Position numbers and translations under genes: made by a program. Shown here one piece after another: positions 29,569 to 38,981 of a stretch of 64,000 nt of DNA. The stretch covers positions 609,890-673,889 of the forward strand of contig NZ_JALNPR010000002.1 of the NCBI RefSeq assembly GCF_023541015.1, read 5' to 3'. The notes below the pieces were generated by a model. It had not been told where the DNA came from, searched no databases, and saw nothing but the letters and a program-made list of their open reading frames with translations. Numbering within the stretch: the stretch's first letter is position 1; every line of letters starts with the position of its first letter. This DNA is from Marivivens donghaensis. GTDB taxonomy: Bacteria; Pseudomonadota; Alphaproteobacteria; Rhodobacterales; Rhodobacteraceae.

Positions 29569-31207
29569 GCGACATTCCTCGTCTATTGCGCCAAAGGATC
29601 ATTGGAAGACCCAAAGCGATCACAAAAGGCACCAGAGCGGCCAGCAATTGCAACACTGAAAAGACCGCAATCGCGCGTCGATCACCACCAGACGCCAACG
29701 CCACGGCCTCGGTTGTCAGCGTTGAGATGCGGCCACCTCCGATCAGCAACGTCGGCAAATATTGCCCTACGGAAACCGCAAAGCCGACCGCAAAAGCAGA
29801 CACGAGCGGCGCCAAAAGCATGGGCAAACGAATGTGCCAAAAAACCCTGCTGGGTGAAGCCCCAAGAGCATGACCCACACGCGCGAAATCGCGGTTCCAT
29901 GCGCGATAGCTGCCGCCTAAGGTCAGGATCACATAGGGCAGGACAAAGACCATATGCGCCGCAATCACGACCGCCAAGCCGCCCTTCAGCCCCATATTCA
30001 ATAATAGAATTTGGACTCCTGGTAAGAATGCGACTTGAGGAATGATAAGGGGGAGAAAAATGGTCCAATTTGGCAATGTTCGGGTCGATTCAAGGTAAAG
30101 GACCGCGACCACTAGTCCGATCGTCGCCGCAGAAAATCCGATGATCGCGGTTTCCCCTAATCGGTCCAGCAAACCGTCGGAATGGCGGGCCCAGTTCGAA
30201 AGTGAGATGCTGTTTGGCATGAGATCAGGAAAGGCCCAAAAGCCCGCAACTGACCACATCAACAGACCGCACAGTCCGATCAAGAGAGTTAGAAACACTG
30301 TCGTTCCGAGGCATTGCAACAGGCCGCGAAACGGCTCTAACAAGGCCAAACGAAACCCACCTGTGATGAGCCATTTCCCCAGCCCACCCATCAAACGCTC
30401 GAGTACCAGCATGGTCAAAATCACGACGATGATCAATCCGAATTGAAGGATTGCCCCCGCAGCCGCTTGGCCGCGGAGCGATATATCGGGGTCGTTCATC
30501 CATTTCAGGACTTGGACCGCTATGGTGTTGGGTGTCGTCGGACCAAGGATCAGCGCAACATCTACGACCGACATTGAGAACGCCAAGACGAGGTAGATCG
30601 GCAGCCGTATTTGTTTGTAGACGGCAGGTAACACCGCAAGGATCCACCCCGCGATTGGCCCATATCCGAGTGACGCGCTGACCTTTAGCCGCGATGGGGC
30701 ATCGGCTTGCGGTAGGGCCGCGATGATCATGAGAAGAAGAAACGGAACTTCTTTGATCACCAGACCGAGGACGAGCGCCACACCCCACGGGTCATTTACG
30801 ATAAGCAGGTCTGGTGGGCGGTCCCATCCCATCACGGGTGCCAGCGCACGCGCGATCCAGCCTGACGGTGCGATCAAAAACACCATCCCAAATGCCGCCG
30901 CCGCATGTGGCACGGCAAGCAACGGTCCCAGTATCGACTGAACCCGCCGCCACCAAGGTGACGCCATCATAGACGCGGTGAAACCAAGTGCGATCAGACA
31001 AGAGAGCGCCGTCGCAAATAGGCCTGTGGTGATGGACAGTCGAATGGCGGACGCGAGGCCGTTCCATGCAAATAGGGCTAGAATAGGCTCTAAGCTGAAC
31101 TGATCCGCGCCCGCCGCAGGGAAGTAGCCAAGCGCTGGCAAGATCACCCCGATCAGACCAGCGATCACCGGCCCGATCAGAATGAGAATAACCAGCGCTC
31201 GGGCCAC
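29561..31207 (-). CDS. ABC transporter fused permease, YnjC type
   Basis: A 548-residue inner-membrane protein made of two binding-protein-dependent permease halves, about six helices each. The coupling loops with the EAA-like motif are near LKVSASLGYGPIAGWILAVLP (first half) and VGHALGASPSRVFWHIRLPMLLAPL (second half). A fused double permease of this length is characteristic of ThiP/FbpB/YnjC-type importers. The solute-binding gene starts one base upstream of it. Confidence 0.85.
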   Translation of the reverse strand: MARALVILILIGPVIAGLIGVILPALGYFPAAGADQFSLEPILALFAWNGLASAIRLSITTGLFATALSCLIALGFTASMMASPWWRRVQSILGPLLAVPHAAAAFGMVFLIAPSGWIARALAPVMGWDRPPDLLIVNDPWGVALVLGLVIKEVPFLLLMIIAALPQADAPSRLKVSASLGYGPIAGWILAVLPAVYKQIRLPIYLVLAFSMSVVDVALILGPTTPNTIAVQVLKWMNDPDISLRGQAAAGAILQFGLIIVVILTMLVLERLMGGLGKWLITGGFRLALLEPFRGLLQCLGTTVFLTLLIGLCGLLMWSVAGFWAFPDLMPNSISLSNWARHSDGLLDRLGETAIIGFSAATIGLVVAVLYLESTRTLPNWTIFLPLIIPQVAFLPGVQILLLNMGLKGGLAVVIAAHMVFVLPYVILTLGGSYRAWNRDFARVGHALGASPSRVFWHIRLPMLLAPLVSAFAVGFAVSVGQYLPTLLIGGGRISTLTTEAVALASGGDRRAIAVFSVLQLLAALVPFVIALGLPMILWRNRRGMSHG

Positions 31208-32401
31208 TTATTGATTACCGAACCGAAGTTGCCAATCGTCCGCGATACGGGTCATCCATGACGGATGAGGTTCAGCCTGCACCGTGCCAAGCTCGGCTGG
31301 TGTCAGGGTCGCAACGCCTAGGTCAAGACTGTCGAAAACAGCGCGTTCATCGTCAGACAATTTCGCCATATCCAGCACGGTACCGTAGCCGAGGACATTC
31401 GGATCTTGGGCGCGGGCTTGGGCTTCAGGGGACATAAGGAAGTCTGCAACGACCATCGCGCCCGCCTTTGATCCTGAATTGTAAGGGATCGCGACGAATG
31501 AGGCGTTGCCAATCGTTCCTTTATCCAAAACGAAAGTCCGCACGGTATCGGGCAACTGGCCATTGGCAATCGCTGTCGATGCTTCGCCTGGGCTAAAGGA
31601 AATCGCCAGATCCACCTCGCCGTCGGCAATCAGTTGTAGCTGCGCTGGACCAGTTTGCGGAAAGGCCTGCCCTTGCCGCCAGAGGTTCGGCGTCAACTCA
31701 TCGAGCCAAAGCCAGAGCGGTTCCGTAACCTCAGCGTAGGTTTCATCCGTGACGGGTTGCGACAGGACCGAAGGGTCATCGGTCAGATCGACCAGTGCCT
31801 GTTTTAGGAACGTTGTGCCGAGGAAATCTGGTGGCTGCGGGTAGGTAAAGCGGCCCGGATGTGTAACCGCCCAGTCGAGCAAAGCGTTCATATCACCCAG
31901 CGGAGCCATATCCGCCGTGTCATACATGAACACCACTTGCGCCATCGCCCAAGGGCTCTCGTATCCTTCAACAGGCACGGTAAAGTCTGTCTGAACGGTC
32001 TTACCTTCAGTGTCTACATAGGCCCAATTCGGTAGGCTTTCGGCAAATGGACCAAAGAGGAGGCCCGCGTCTTTCATCGACGCAAAATTTGATCCGTTAA
32101 TCCAGATCATGTCGATAGCGCCGTCGTCATCTTGACCAGCCTGTTTTTCGGTTAGAACGCGGGTCACAGCATCAGCCGTGTCGCTGAGTTTTACGTGCTC
32201 TAGCGTAATGCCGTAGTCCTCTGAAACGCGATCGCCAACCCACGCGATAAAGTCGTTCGTCGCAGTCGATCCGCCCCACGCATTCCAATAGACCGTTTGG
32301 CCTTGTGCCTCGTCGAGTACAGCGGTCCAGTCAGATGGGTTTGGATCAGCCAGAGCGACGGTTGGGAGAACACATGCCAAAGCAAGGCTAAGATAATTCA
32401 T
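31208..32401 (-). CDS. ABC transporter solute-binding protein, YnjB type
   Basis: A periplasmic binding protein of about 397 residues with a Sec signal (ALACVLPTVALA, cut before DPNPSDW). The following VLDEAQGQTVYWNAWGGS and AIDMIWINGSNFASMKDAG segments are typical of YnjB-like proteins. The ATG at 32401 is preceded by AAGGA at good spacing. An ATG at 32416 would overlap the stop of the upstream phosphatidyltransferase gene (ATGA) and is also possible. Confidence 0.85.
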   Translation of the reverse strand: MNYLSLALACVLPTVALADPNPSDWTAVLDEAQGQTVYWNAWGGSTATNDFIAWVGDRVSEDYGITLEHVKLSDTADAVTRVLTEKQAGQDDDGAIDMIWINGSNFASMKDAGLLFGPFAESLPNWAYVDTEGKTVQTDFTVPVEGYESPWAMAQVVFMYDTADMAPLGDMNALLDWAVTHPGRFTYPQPPDFLGTTFLKQALVDLTDDPSVLSQPVTDETYAEVTEPLWLWLDELTPNLWRQGQAFPQTGPAQLQLIADGEVDLAISFSPGEASTAIANGQLPDTVRTFVLDKGTIGNASFVAIPYNSGSKAGAMVVADFLMSPEAQARAQDPNVLGYGTVLDMAKLSDDERAVFDSLDLGVATLTPAELGTVQAEPHPSWMTRIADDWQLRFGNQ

Positions 32402-32412
32402 CGCGTTTCCTT

Positions 32413-33021
32413 TCATGAAACAAAGAGACGACGCGCGCCGAAGAGGCGCAAAGCACCGGTTAGAAAACATAGAGCGCCAAAAATGAGAGCAAGGATTGGG
32501 AAGCTGGCGGGAAAGATGCACAGAAGGACAAAGAACCCAATGGTCTCTGTGCCCTCGAGCAGACCGTTGGAGTAGTAGAGTGATTTCACACCCTGCGCAG
32601 CGGTGTCTAGCCCGCGCTTTTCAGCAAGGATCGCATAGCCGAGGAAGCTCGCCCCGTTGAAATAGAAAGACGTCAGGAGGATGGCACCCGCGGTTCCATT
32701 AGTCGCTGGATCAGCGATGACAAAGGCCATCGGGATCGCGCCGTAGAACAGGAAATCGCAAGTTATGTCGAGGTAACCGCCGAAGTCGGTGCGCTTACTG
32801 GCCCTTGCTACAGCCCCGTCCAATCCGTCGGCAACCCGACTAAGCAGGATAAAAATCAAGGCCCAAGTATTCCCACCCGTGGCGATAAAACCTGCTGCGG
32901 TGAGACCCAGAAACAGCCCAACAATCGTCACTAAATCTGCCGAAACACCCGACCGCGCGAGAATTGTCCCAGCCGTATTCAGAGGCGGATCAATAAGTTT
33001 TCGGACTGTTGAATCCAGCAT
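32413..33021 (-). CDS. CDP-alcohol phosphatidyltransferase family protein, YnjF-like
   Basis: A 202-residue membrane protein with about six helices and the CDP-alcohol phosphotransferase signature DGLDGAVARASKRTDFGGYLD (residues about 66-86), which contains the DGxxAR...GxxxD pattern with Asp ligands for the metals. In E. coli a homologue, ynjF, lies in the same cluster as ynjBCD. That conserved neighbourhood suggests a joint role, possibly import of a phospholipid head-group precursor; the link is inferred. It is the first gene of the operon and is divergent from the iron cluster. Confidence 0.85.
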   Translation of the reverse strand: MLDSTVRKLIDPPLNTAGTILARSGVSADLVTIVGLFLGLTAAGFIATGGNTWALIFILLSRVADGLDGAVARASKRTDFGGYLDITCDFLFYGAIPMAFVIADPATNGTAGAILLTSFYFNGASFLGYAILAEKRGLDTAAQGVKSLYYSNGLLEGTETIGFFVLLCIFPASFPILALIFGALCFLTGALRLFGARRLFVS

Positions 33022-33127
33022 GGGATTTCTCCTTGGGGTTCAGAACTTGTGACGAATGTTACGGCTCCGCGCAATTGCCCTGACGCGTATTTGAGGAGTT
33101 GACACAATCCAAAATAAACCGACTTAA

Positions 33128-33145
33128 ATTGTCAGAATTGACAAT
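33128..33145. promoter_or_regulatory. Palindrome upstream of iron-uptake operon
   Basis: ATTGTCA-GAAT-TGACAAT is a perfect 7-bp inverted repeat with a 4-base centre. It overlaps a TTGACA (33138-33143) that could be the -35 box of the imelysin operon, so a bound protein would block transcription. An iron-dependent repressor (Fur, RirA or IscR type) is the natural candidate, but I cannot assign which. Confidence 0.55.
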
Positions 33146-33157
33146 CCTTATATTTTT

Positions 33158-33191
33158 AGTCAGGTAATGGCCATTCTGACTCGCCAGTCAG
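33158..33191. promoter_or_regulatory. Second palindrome group before the iron operon
   Basis: AGTCAG (33158-33163), CTGACT (33176-33181) and AGTCAG (33186-33191) are alternating inverted copies. The last two form CTGACT-CGCC-AGTCAG. They end 24 bases before the first gene's ATG, within the likely transcript start or leader. Confidence 0.45.
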
Positions 33192-33215
33192 TTTAGCTGC
33201 ATTGAAAGGACCACC

Positions 33216-34478
33216 ATGTATCGATCATTTTTAGCCGGTTCAGCCACTCTCGCCCTGACCGCTACGAGCGCTTTGGCGGATGAACGCGCGAACGTTTTGT
33301 CCACTTACGCCGATATTGCTCTCGCTGAATATTCAGATAGCCTCGTGACCGCGCTGGCGCTTCAGGATGCAATTAATGCGCTCGTTGCTGCGCCTTCTAT
33401 CGAAACCTTGGATGCGGCACGGACCGCGTGGATCGCGTCCCGAGCACCCTACCAGCAGACCGAAGTGTTCCGCTTCGGCAACCCAATCGTTGATGATTGG
33501 GAAGGCAAAGTGAACGCTTGGCCGCTCGACGAAGGTTTGATGGACTACGTGGACGCATCTTATGGCGGCCCAACGGATGAGAACGAATTCGCCGCGCTCA
33601 ACGTCATTGCGAACCCGACCTTTTCCATCGCGGGCATGGATGTAGACGCAACGGCGATCACCCCTGAACTGATCGGTGATGTCCTGAACGAGGCCGACGG
33701 AATCGAGACTAACGTTGCCCGTGGCTATCACGCGATTGAGTTTCTCCTTTGGGGTCAGGACTTGAATGGCACTGATGCGGGCGCGGGTGATCGTCCCTAT
33801 ACCGACTTTGTCCAAGATGACGGTTGCACAGGCGGCAATTGTGATCGCCGCGTTGATTATCTCACGGCCGCGACCGACCTCCTGATTACTGACCTCGAAT
33901 TCATCATCGACCAGTGGGACGAAGATGGTGCGGCGCGGACTGATCTGCTTGCCGATCCAGACGCTGGGATCGTCGCAATGATCACGGGTATGGGGTCGTT
34001 GTCCTATGGTGAGCAAGCAGGTCAGAGGATGCGGTTAGGGCTGATGCTGAATGACCCTGAAGAAGAGCACGACTGTTTCTCGGACAACACTCACAACAGT
34101 CACTATTACGACGGAAAAGGCGTGCAGAACGTTTATCTCGGTCGTTATGAGCGGATTGACGGCACCGTTGTCGAAGGCCCCGGCTTGACCTCTTTGGTCG
34201 CTGCTGTTGACCCAGCGCTGGATAGCGAAGTGCGTAGCAAACTGGACATCACCATGGGTGCCCTGACCGCAATCGTAACCGCAGCCGAAAACGGCATGGC
34301 CTATGACCAGATGCTTGACCGTCAGAACGCCGAAGGTGAGGCGCTGATCATGGCTGGTGTCGATGGTTTGATCGACCAAACTCGCAGCTTTGAGAAAATT
34401 GTCGGCGCGTTGTCCCTGCACAATGTGGCGTTCGAAGGGTCCGAAAGCCTCGACGATCCAAACGCCGTTTTCCAATAA
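33216..34478 (+). CDS. Imelysin family iron-uptake protein (IrpA-like)
   Basis: A 420-residue protein with a Sec signal (LALTATSALA, cut before DERANV), so it is periplasmic or outer-membrane exposed. It carries the peptidase M75/imelysin GxHxxE motif as GYHAIEFLLWG (about 168-178), a probable metal site. Length and sequence fit the IrpA group known from cyanobacterial iron acquisition. First gene of a four-gene operon with a di-heme protein, a second imelysin and a DUF1513 protein, an arrangement widespread in marine alphaproteobacteria. Confidence 0.88.
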   Translation: MYRSFLAGSATLALTATSALADERANVLSTYADIALAEYSDSLVTALALQDAINALVAAPSIETLDAARTAWIASRAPYQQTEVFRFGNPIVDDWEGKVNAWPLDEGLMDYVDASYGGPTDENEFAALNVIANPTFSIAGMDVDATAITPELIGDVLNEADGIETNVARGYHAIEFLLWGQDLNGTDAGAGDRPYTDFVQDDGCTGGNCDRRVDYLTAATDLLITDLEFIIDQWDEDGAARTDLLADPDAGIVAMITGMGSLSYGEQAGQRMRLGLMLNDPEEEHDCFSDNTHNSHYYDGKGVQNVYLGRYERIDGTVVEGPGLTSLVAAVDPALDSEVRSKLDITMGALTAIVTAAENGMAYDQMLDRQNAEGEALIMAGVDGLIDQTRSFEKIVGALSLHNVAFEGSESLDDPNAVFQ

Positions 34479-34529
34479 TCCACTATCGGGGGTCGCGCGC
34501 TGCGCGGCCCTCTAGACCACAGGTTTACC

Positions 34530-36044
34530 ATGAAATTTGCTTCCGTCGTTTTTGCCACCGCCCTTCCCTTTGCCGCGGTTGCCCAAGAGGTCAGCGACCT
34601 TCACCTAAACGTCGTGCCACGCACCGCGGAAGAAGCGGCGCGTATCGCGGCTATTGTGCAGCCGACGACGGATTTCACGACCCCTGAACGGTTCGAAGAA
34701 CGCCCCGCTGGTGCCGCGACGGTGCGCGTCCATTCGACCGCTGACGCGTTTTCGCAACCGTCGGGCAATGTCAGTTTTGAGCGCGAATTGGACTTTAAAG
34801 TCGGGGATGGGCTGTTTCGGAAAATCTGGGTCTCGGCCCCATCATCAACGCTCGCTTCTGACGGTTTAGGGCCACTTTATAACGCGCGGGGATGCCAGAA
34901 CTGCCACCTCAAGGACGGGCGCGGCCATCCGCCCGAAGGCCCGAACGACAACGCGATTTCAATGTTCCTGCGCATCTCGATCCCTGCGTCGGACGACGAG
35001 GCGATCAAGGCCATTGCCGATTTTATACCAACCGCACCTGATCCGACCTATGGGCTACAACTCCAAGATTTCGGAATCGCAGGCCACGATGCGGAATACC
35101 GCCTCGACATTGAATATGAGGACATCGAGGTCGAACTGGCTGGCGGCGAAATCGTTACGCTTCGCAACCCAACCTATCGCGCTGCTGACCTCGGATATGG
35201 CGACCTTCACCCTGACGCGATGTTGTCGCCGCGCATTGCACCGCAGATGATCGGACTTGGCCTTTTGGAAGCGATTCCAGCGGCGGATATCCTCGCCCAT
35301 GTGGACGAAACCGACGCCGATGGTGACGGGATTTCCGGTCGAGCCAATATCGTTTGGTCTACCGAATTTGATCAGCCAATGTTGGGTCGTCTCGGCCTGA
35401 AAGCGGGCGCGCCGACCATTCGTCAGCAGTCCGCCGATGCGTTTGCCGGTGATATCGGCATTTCAAACCCGCTGCACCCCAATGGATGGGGCGAATGCAC
35501 CGAAACGCAGGTCGCATGCCGCATGGCGATTGATGGTGGTGATGAGGCGCATGACGGGTTGGAAATTGATACGGATGGGCTCGATCTGGTGACCTTCTAC
35601 TCTCGCAATTTGGCGGTCCCTGCACGGCGCGATTTGGATGATCCAGAGGTGCTTCTCGGTAAAGAAATCTTTTACGAAACGGGCTGCACCGCATGTCACA
35701 CTCCAAAATTCGTCACCGCTCGGCTGGAGGATCAGCCAGAGCAGTCGTTCCAGCTGATATGGCCCTATTCGGACCTTCTTCTGCACGATATGGGCGAAGG
35801 CCTCGCCGATCACCGTCCCGAAGCCCGCGCAACGGGCACCGAATGGCGGACGCCGCCGCTTTGGGGGATTGGTTTGACCGAACAGGTCAGCGGACATACC
35901 TATTTCCTGCATGATGGTCGTGCGCGGTCCTTGCTTGAGGCTGTTTTGTGGCACGGTGGTGAAGCACAACCGCATCGCGATGCAGTGGTTGCCATGCCGA
36001 AAGACGACCGCGACGCCCTCATCCGTTTCTTGGAGAGCCTATGA
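34530..36044 (+). CDS. Di-heme oxidoreductase family protein (DUF1111)
   Basis: A 504-residue periplasmic protein with a short signal (VVFATALPFAAVAQ). Two heme c motifs are visible: CQNCH (about residue 122) and CTACH (about 386). Other family features are FSQPSGNVSFERELDFKVGDGLFRKIW split around 73-98, GLGPLYNARGCQNC and DADGDGISGRANIVW. The family is loosely called thiol oxidoreductase. In iron clusters it probably helps to reduce or load iron. Overlaps the next gene by four bases. Confidence 0.88.
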   Translation: MKFASVVFATALPFAAVAQEVSDLHLNVVPRTAEEAARIAAIVQPTTDFTTPERFEERPAGAATVRVHSTADAFSQPSGNVSFERELDFKVGDGLFRKIWVSAPSSTLASDGLGPLYNARGCQNCHLKDGRGHPPEGPNDNAISMFLRISIPASDDEAIKAIADFIPTAPDPTYGLQLQDFGIAGHDAEYRLDIEYEDIEVELAGGEIVTLRNPTYRAADLGYGDLHPDAMLSPRIAPQMIGLGLLEAIPAADILAHVDETDADGDGISGRANIVWSTEFDQPMLGRLGLKAGAPTIRQQSADAFAGDIGISNPLHPNGWGECTETQVACRMAIDGGDEAHDGLEIDTDGLDLVTFYSRNLAVPARRDLDDPEVLLGKEIFYETGCTACHTPKFVTARLEDQPEQSFQLIWPYSDLLLHDMGEGLADHRPEARATGTEWRTPPLWGIGLTEQVSGHTYFLHDGRARSLLEAVLWHGGEAQPHRDAVVAMPKDDRDALIRFLESL

Positions 36045-37024
36045 TACGTCCCATCGCCCTTGCCCTGATTTGCGCAACGCCTGCGGCGGCGGATGTCGCG
36101 TCGGTCATGTCGAACAACGTGCTGCCAGATTTCGCAAAATTCGACACTGTTGCGGCCCAAATGGCCGAAATGGCTACCGCAGATTGCGGTATTGAAACGA
36201 TGCGTCCGCAGTATAACGCAGTATTTGACGCGTGGATGAGTGTTCAGCATTTGCGCATCGGACCGACCGAGAATGGCGCCCTGAACATCGCGTTTTGGCC
36301 TGATGAGCGTGGTTTCACGGCCAAGACGCTTTCTGCGATGATTGCGGACACTGACCCGTTGATCGACGATGCCGAAGGCTTTGCCGCATCCTCGATTGCT
36401 GGCCGTGGTTTGTTCGCGCTCGAAATGCTGCTTTTTGACGACCGGTTCGATGGCTACGATGCCGAAAGTTACACCTGCGCCTATGTCCAGCGCGTTGCCG
36501 CCGACATCGCCCGCGAGGCGCACGCACAGGCGACGGACTGGCAGGATCTCTATGCGCTGATCATCCAAGGTCAGGGCGACGGGGAAACACTGCCAATTGT
36601 GTCCGATGCCGATGCGTTTGCGACGCTTTATACGCAGATTGTGAACTCGCTCGAATTCACCAGCGATAGTCGCGTGGTTAGGCCACTAGCTGATTTTGCC
36701 CGTCCGCGCCCGACACGGGCCGAGGCATGGCGATCTGACCGTTCGCTTCGCAATATCGTGCTGGTGGTCGATACGGCATATGCCCAAGCGGTCGAACTCA
36801 TGGGCACACCTTTGCCCGCCACGGCACAGGCCGTTGCCGAATTCCACGACGCAGCGAACGCCATCCCTGACCCAAGCTTTTCCGATATCGAGGACAACTC
36901 CCAGAGCTGGCTAAAGCTGCAAATCCTCGGCCAAAAGGTTGATGGGGTTAAGAACGCGATTTCCAACGAAATAGGCTCAGTCATGGGTATTTCGGCGGGA
37001 TTTAACGCCTCTGACGGGGATTGA
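36041..37024 (+). CDS. Second imelysin family protein
   Basis: 327 residues with an N-terminal signal (ALALICATPAAA). It is shorter than the first imelysin. The region corresponding to the GxHxxE motif reads SSIAGRGLFALEMLLFDDRF, so the His is replaced while the Glu is kept; the metal site must differ. Starts inside the stop of the di-heme gene, so it is coupled to it. Confidence 0.82.
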   Translation: MIRPIALALICATPAAADVASVMSNNVLPDFAKFDTVAAQMAEMATADCGIETMRPQYNAVFDAWMSVQHLRIGPTENGALNIAFWPDERGFTAKTLSAMIADTDPLIDDAEGFAASSIAGRGLFALEMLLFDDRFDGYDAESYTCAYVQRVAADIAREAHAQATDWQDLYALIIQGQGDGETLPIVSDADAFATLYTQIVNSLEFTSDSRVVRPLADFARPRPTRAEAWRSDRSLRNIVLVVDTAYAQAVELMGTPLPATAQAVAEFHDAANAIPDPSFSDIEDNSQSWLKLQILGQKVDGVKNAISNEIGSVMGISAGFNASDGD

Positions 37025-37025
37025 T

Positions 37026-38090
37026 ATGACCACGCGCCGCCGCTTTTTAACCACGTTTTTAGCTGCCGCCGCGACGCCCCGTCTAACGTGGGCAAGCGTG
37101 GGCAGCCCTTCCTATATCGCCGCCGCGAAAGAAGGGGACGACTACGCACTGTTCGGCCTCACACCAGAGGGCGCGATCACATTTCGGGTTCCGCTGCCCG
37201 CACGAGGACATGCAGGCGCAGGTCACCCAACACAGCCCATCGCCGTCGCCTTTGCCCGTCGTCCTGGAAACTATGCGATCGTGATTGATTGCGTCAGTGG
37301 ATCAATTCTCAAAGACCTGCAGGCCCCCGAGGGTAACCACTTCAATGGTCATGGGCTCTATGTCGACAATGGCCGTATTCTGATCACAACAGAGCAGCGT
37401 TCTAGCGATAGCGCAGGGCGATTGGGGCTATGGGATGCTGAGAACGGTTATTCTCGCCTTGGTGAATTGGACACCTATGGGGTAGGCCCCCATGATGTGC
37501 GATTGATGCCAGATCTGCGAACGCTGGTCGTAGCGAACGGTGGTATTAAAACAGACCCCGGTGGGCGGACGCCGCTGAATGTTGGCGCGATGCAGCCGAA
37601 CTTCGTTTATCTGACCTTGGATGGTGTGGAAGAGATCGTAACGCTAGACCCTGACCTGCATTTCAACTCCATTCGCCATTTGGCCGTGCGCGATGATGGC
37701 CTCGTTGGGTTTGCGATGCAGTGGCAGGACGACCCGTCCTATTTGCCCCCTTTGTTGGGGCTTCATCGTCGCGGATCAGACCCTGTTCTGGCCCAAGCGC
37801 CCCTGTCTGACGAATATCCGATGCAGGGCTACGCGGGGTCGATTGCCTTTGCCCCCAACGGTTCCGAGGTTGCGATTTCATCGCCCAAGGGCGGGCGTTT
37901 GCATCGGTTTGATGAGAACGGAGCCTTCCTCGGCGCAGTGATCCAGCCCGATGTTTGCGGTCTGGTTGCGGGCACGGACGGCTATCTGTCCAGCGACGGG
38001 TTCGGCAATATCGCCGCCGTGCGTGATGGTATCGCGACGCAAATTGCGCAGCATCCTGTGAACTGGGACAACCACATCATCGCGCTTTAG
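37026..38090 (+). CDS. DUF1513 protein
   Basis: 354 residues with a twin-arginine start (TTRRRFLTTFLAAAATPRLTWA), so probably exported folded to the periplasm. The rest looks like a beta-propeller (FNGHGLYVDNGRILITTEQ, GVGPHDVRLMPDLRTLVVANGG, FNSIRHLAVRDDGLVGFAMQW). DUF1513 members nearly always sit with imelysin and DUF1111 genes; the function is unknown. One base after the preceding stop; its end overlaps the convergent rpiR-type gene. Confidence 0.86.
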   Translation: MTTRRRFLTTFLAAAATPRLTWASVGSPSYIAAAKEGDDYALFGLTPEGAITFRVPLPARGHAGAGHPTQPIAVAFARRPGNYAIVIDCVSGSILKDLQAPEGNHFNGHGLYVDNGRILITTEQRSSDSAGRLGLWDAENGYSRLGELDTYGVGPHDVRLMPDLRTLVVANGGIKTDPGGRTPLNVGAMQPNFVYLTLDGVEEIVTLDPDLHFNSIRHLAVRDDGLVGFAMQWQDDPSYLPPLLGLHRRGSDPVLAQAPLSDEYPMQGYAGSIAFAPNGSEVAISSPKGGRLHRFDENGAFLGAVIQPDVCGLVAGTDGYLSSDGFGNIAAVRDGIATQIAQHPVNWDNHIIAL

Positions 38091-38956
38091 GGTTTGCGGA
38101 ACAGGCGCGCGGCCTCAAAGATCTCGTCGAGCCGCTCATAGCGGTCCTTGGCACGCGGCCAGTTTTCTTCTTGGACCGCAGCGATCAAAGTTTCGAGCAA
38201 CATCATCGTTGAAACGTTCGAGTCCCAAGCCGAGGGAATTTCGACCCAACAGTTAAATGTGTAGTCCGCGATGCTGGCGATCGGGCTTGCCCATTGGTCC
38301 GTCACGACGATGACCGTGACGCCGCGCTCTTTGGCGAGTTCGGCGAGGCGGAGGAGGTTCGTCTCGTAGCGGCGAATGTCGAACATCAGCAGCGTATCGC
38401 CTGTGACCATATCCAAGACATAGTGCGGCCACGTCGCGGACGAGCTGGTCATATGGGTGACGCGTTCGCGGATCGCTTGGAAGTGGGTAAAGGCGTATTC
38501 AGCCAAAGCCCGCGTGATGCGGCCGCCCACGATATAGAGCCGCCCGTTCGTATCGGCCAAACACCCTGCAGCCTTATCGAATTTATCGTGATCAACGTTG
38601 GATAGTGTCTGACTGAGGTTGCGCGTGATCGCCTGAGAGAAGCGGTTCAGAAGGTGTGACTCTGGCGCCTCGGTCGCCCAGTTCGCGCGGCGCTGGGTGG
38701 GACCCTGAACCTTAGCCTGCAATTCGGACAGCAAGGACTGGTGAAACTGTGGGAAGCCCTTGAACCCGAGTTTTCCCACCATACGCGCCACGGTCGGCGT
38801 CGAGACATCCGCGTTCTGCGCCACGACCGTGATAGAGGCGATCCCTGCCGCTGGGTAGTTTTCCAACAGCGCATTGGCGAGCTTCTTTTCGGACGCGGTG
38901 AGGGTTGCGTATTTCTCGCGGATCAATTCGCGCACAGTGGTTTTGGGTTCAGACAC
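38087..38956 (-). CDS. RpiR/MurR family transcriptional regulator
   Basis: 289 residues. The N-terminal RpiR-type HTH (about 1-78) contains LTASEKKLANALLENYPAAG, ASITVVAQNADVSTPTVARM and LGFKGFPQFHQSL. A C-terminal SIS domain (about 125-260) follows with GRLYIVGGRITRALAEY and VIVVTDQWASPIASIADY. Such proteins sense phosphosugars or related ligands. It is divergent from the formylglutamate amidohydrolase-TRAP operon and is its likely regulator. Confidence 0.9.
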   Translation of the reverse strand: MSEPKTTVRELIREKYATLTASEKKLANALLENYPAAGIASITVVAQNADVSTPTVARMVGKLGFKGFPQFHQSLLSELQAKVQGPTQRRANWATEAPESHLLNRFSQAITRNLSQTLSNVDHDKFDKAAGCLADTNGRLYIVGGRITRALAEYAFTHFQAIRERVTHMTSSSATWPHYVLDMVTGDTLLMFDIRRYETNLLRLAELAKERGVTVIVVTDQWASPIASIADYTFNCWVEIPSAWDSNVSTMMLLETLIAAVQEENWPRAKDRYERLDEIFEAARLFRKP

Positions 38957-38981
38957 AACGCCTCGCTTTCACAAATGCTGC

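Noticed and set aside
28933..32401. Thiamine transporter ThiBPQ
   Set aside because: ATPase and double permease are similar in layout, but the binding protein and the linked phosphatidyltransferase fit the Ynj group, and no thiamine riboswitch sequence is seen upstream.
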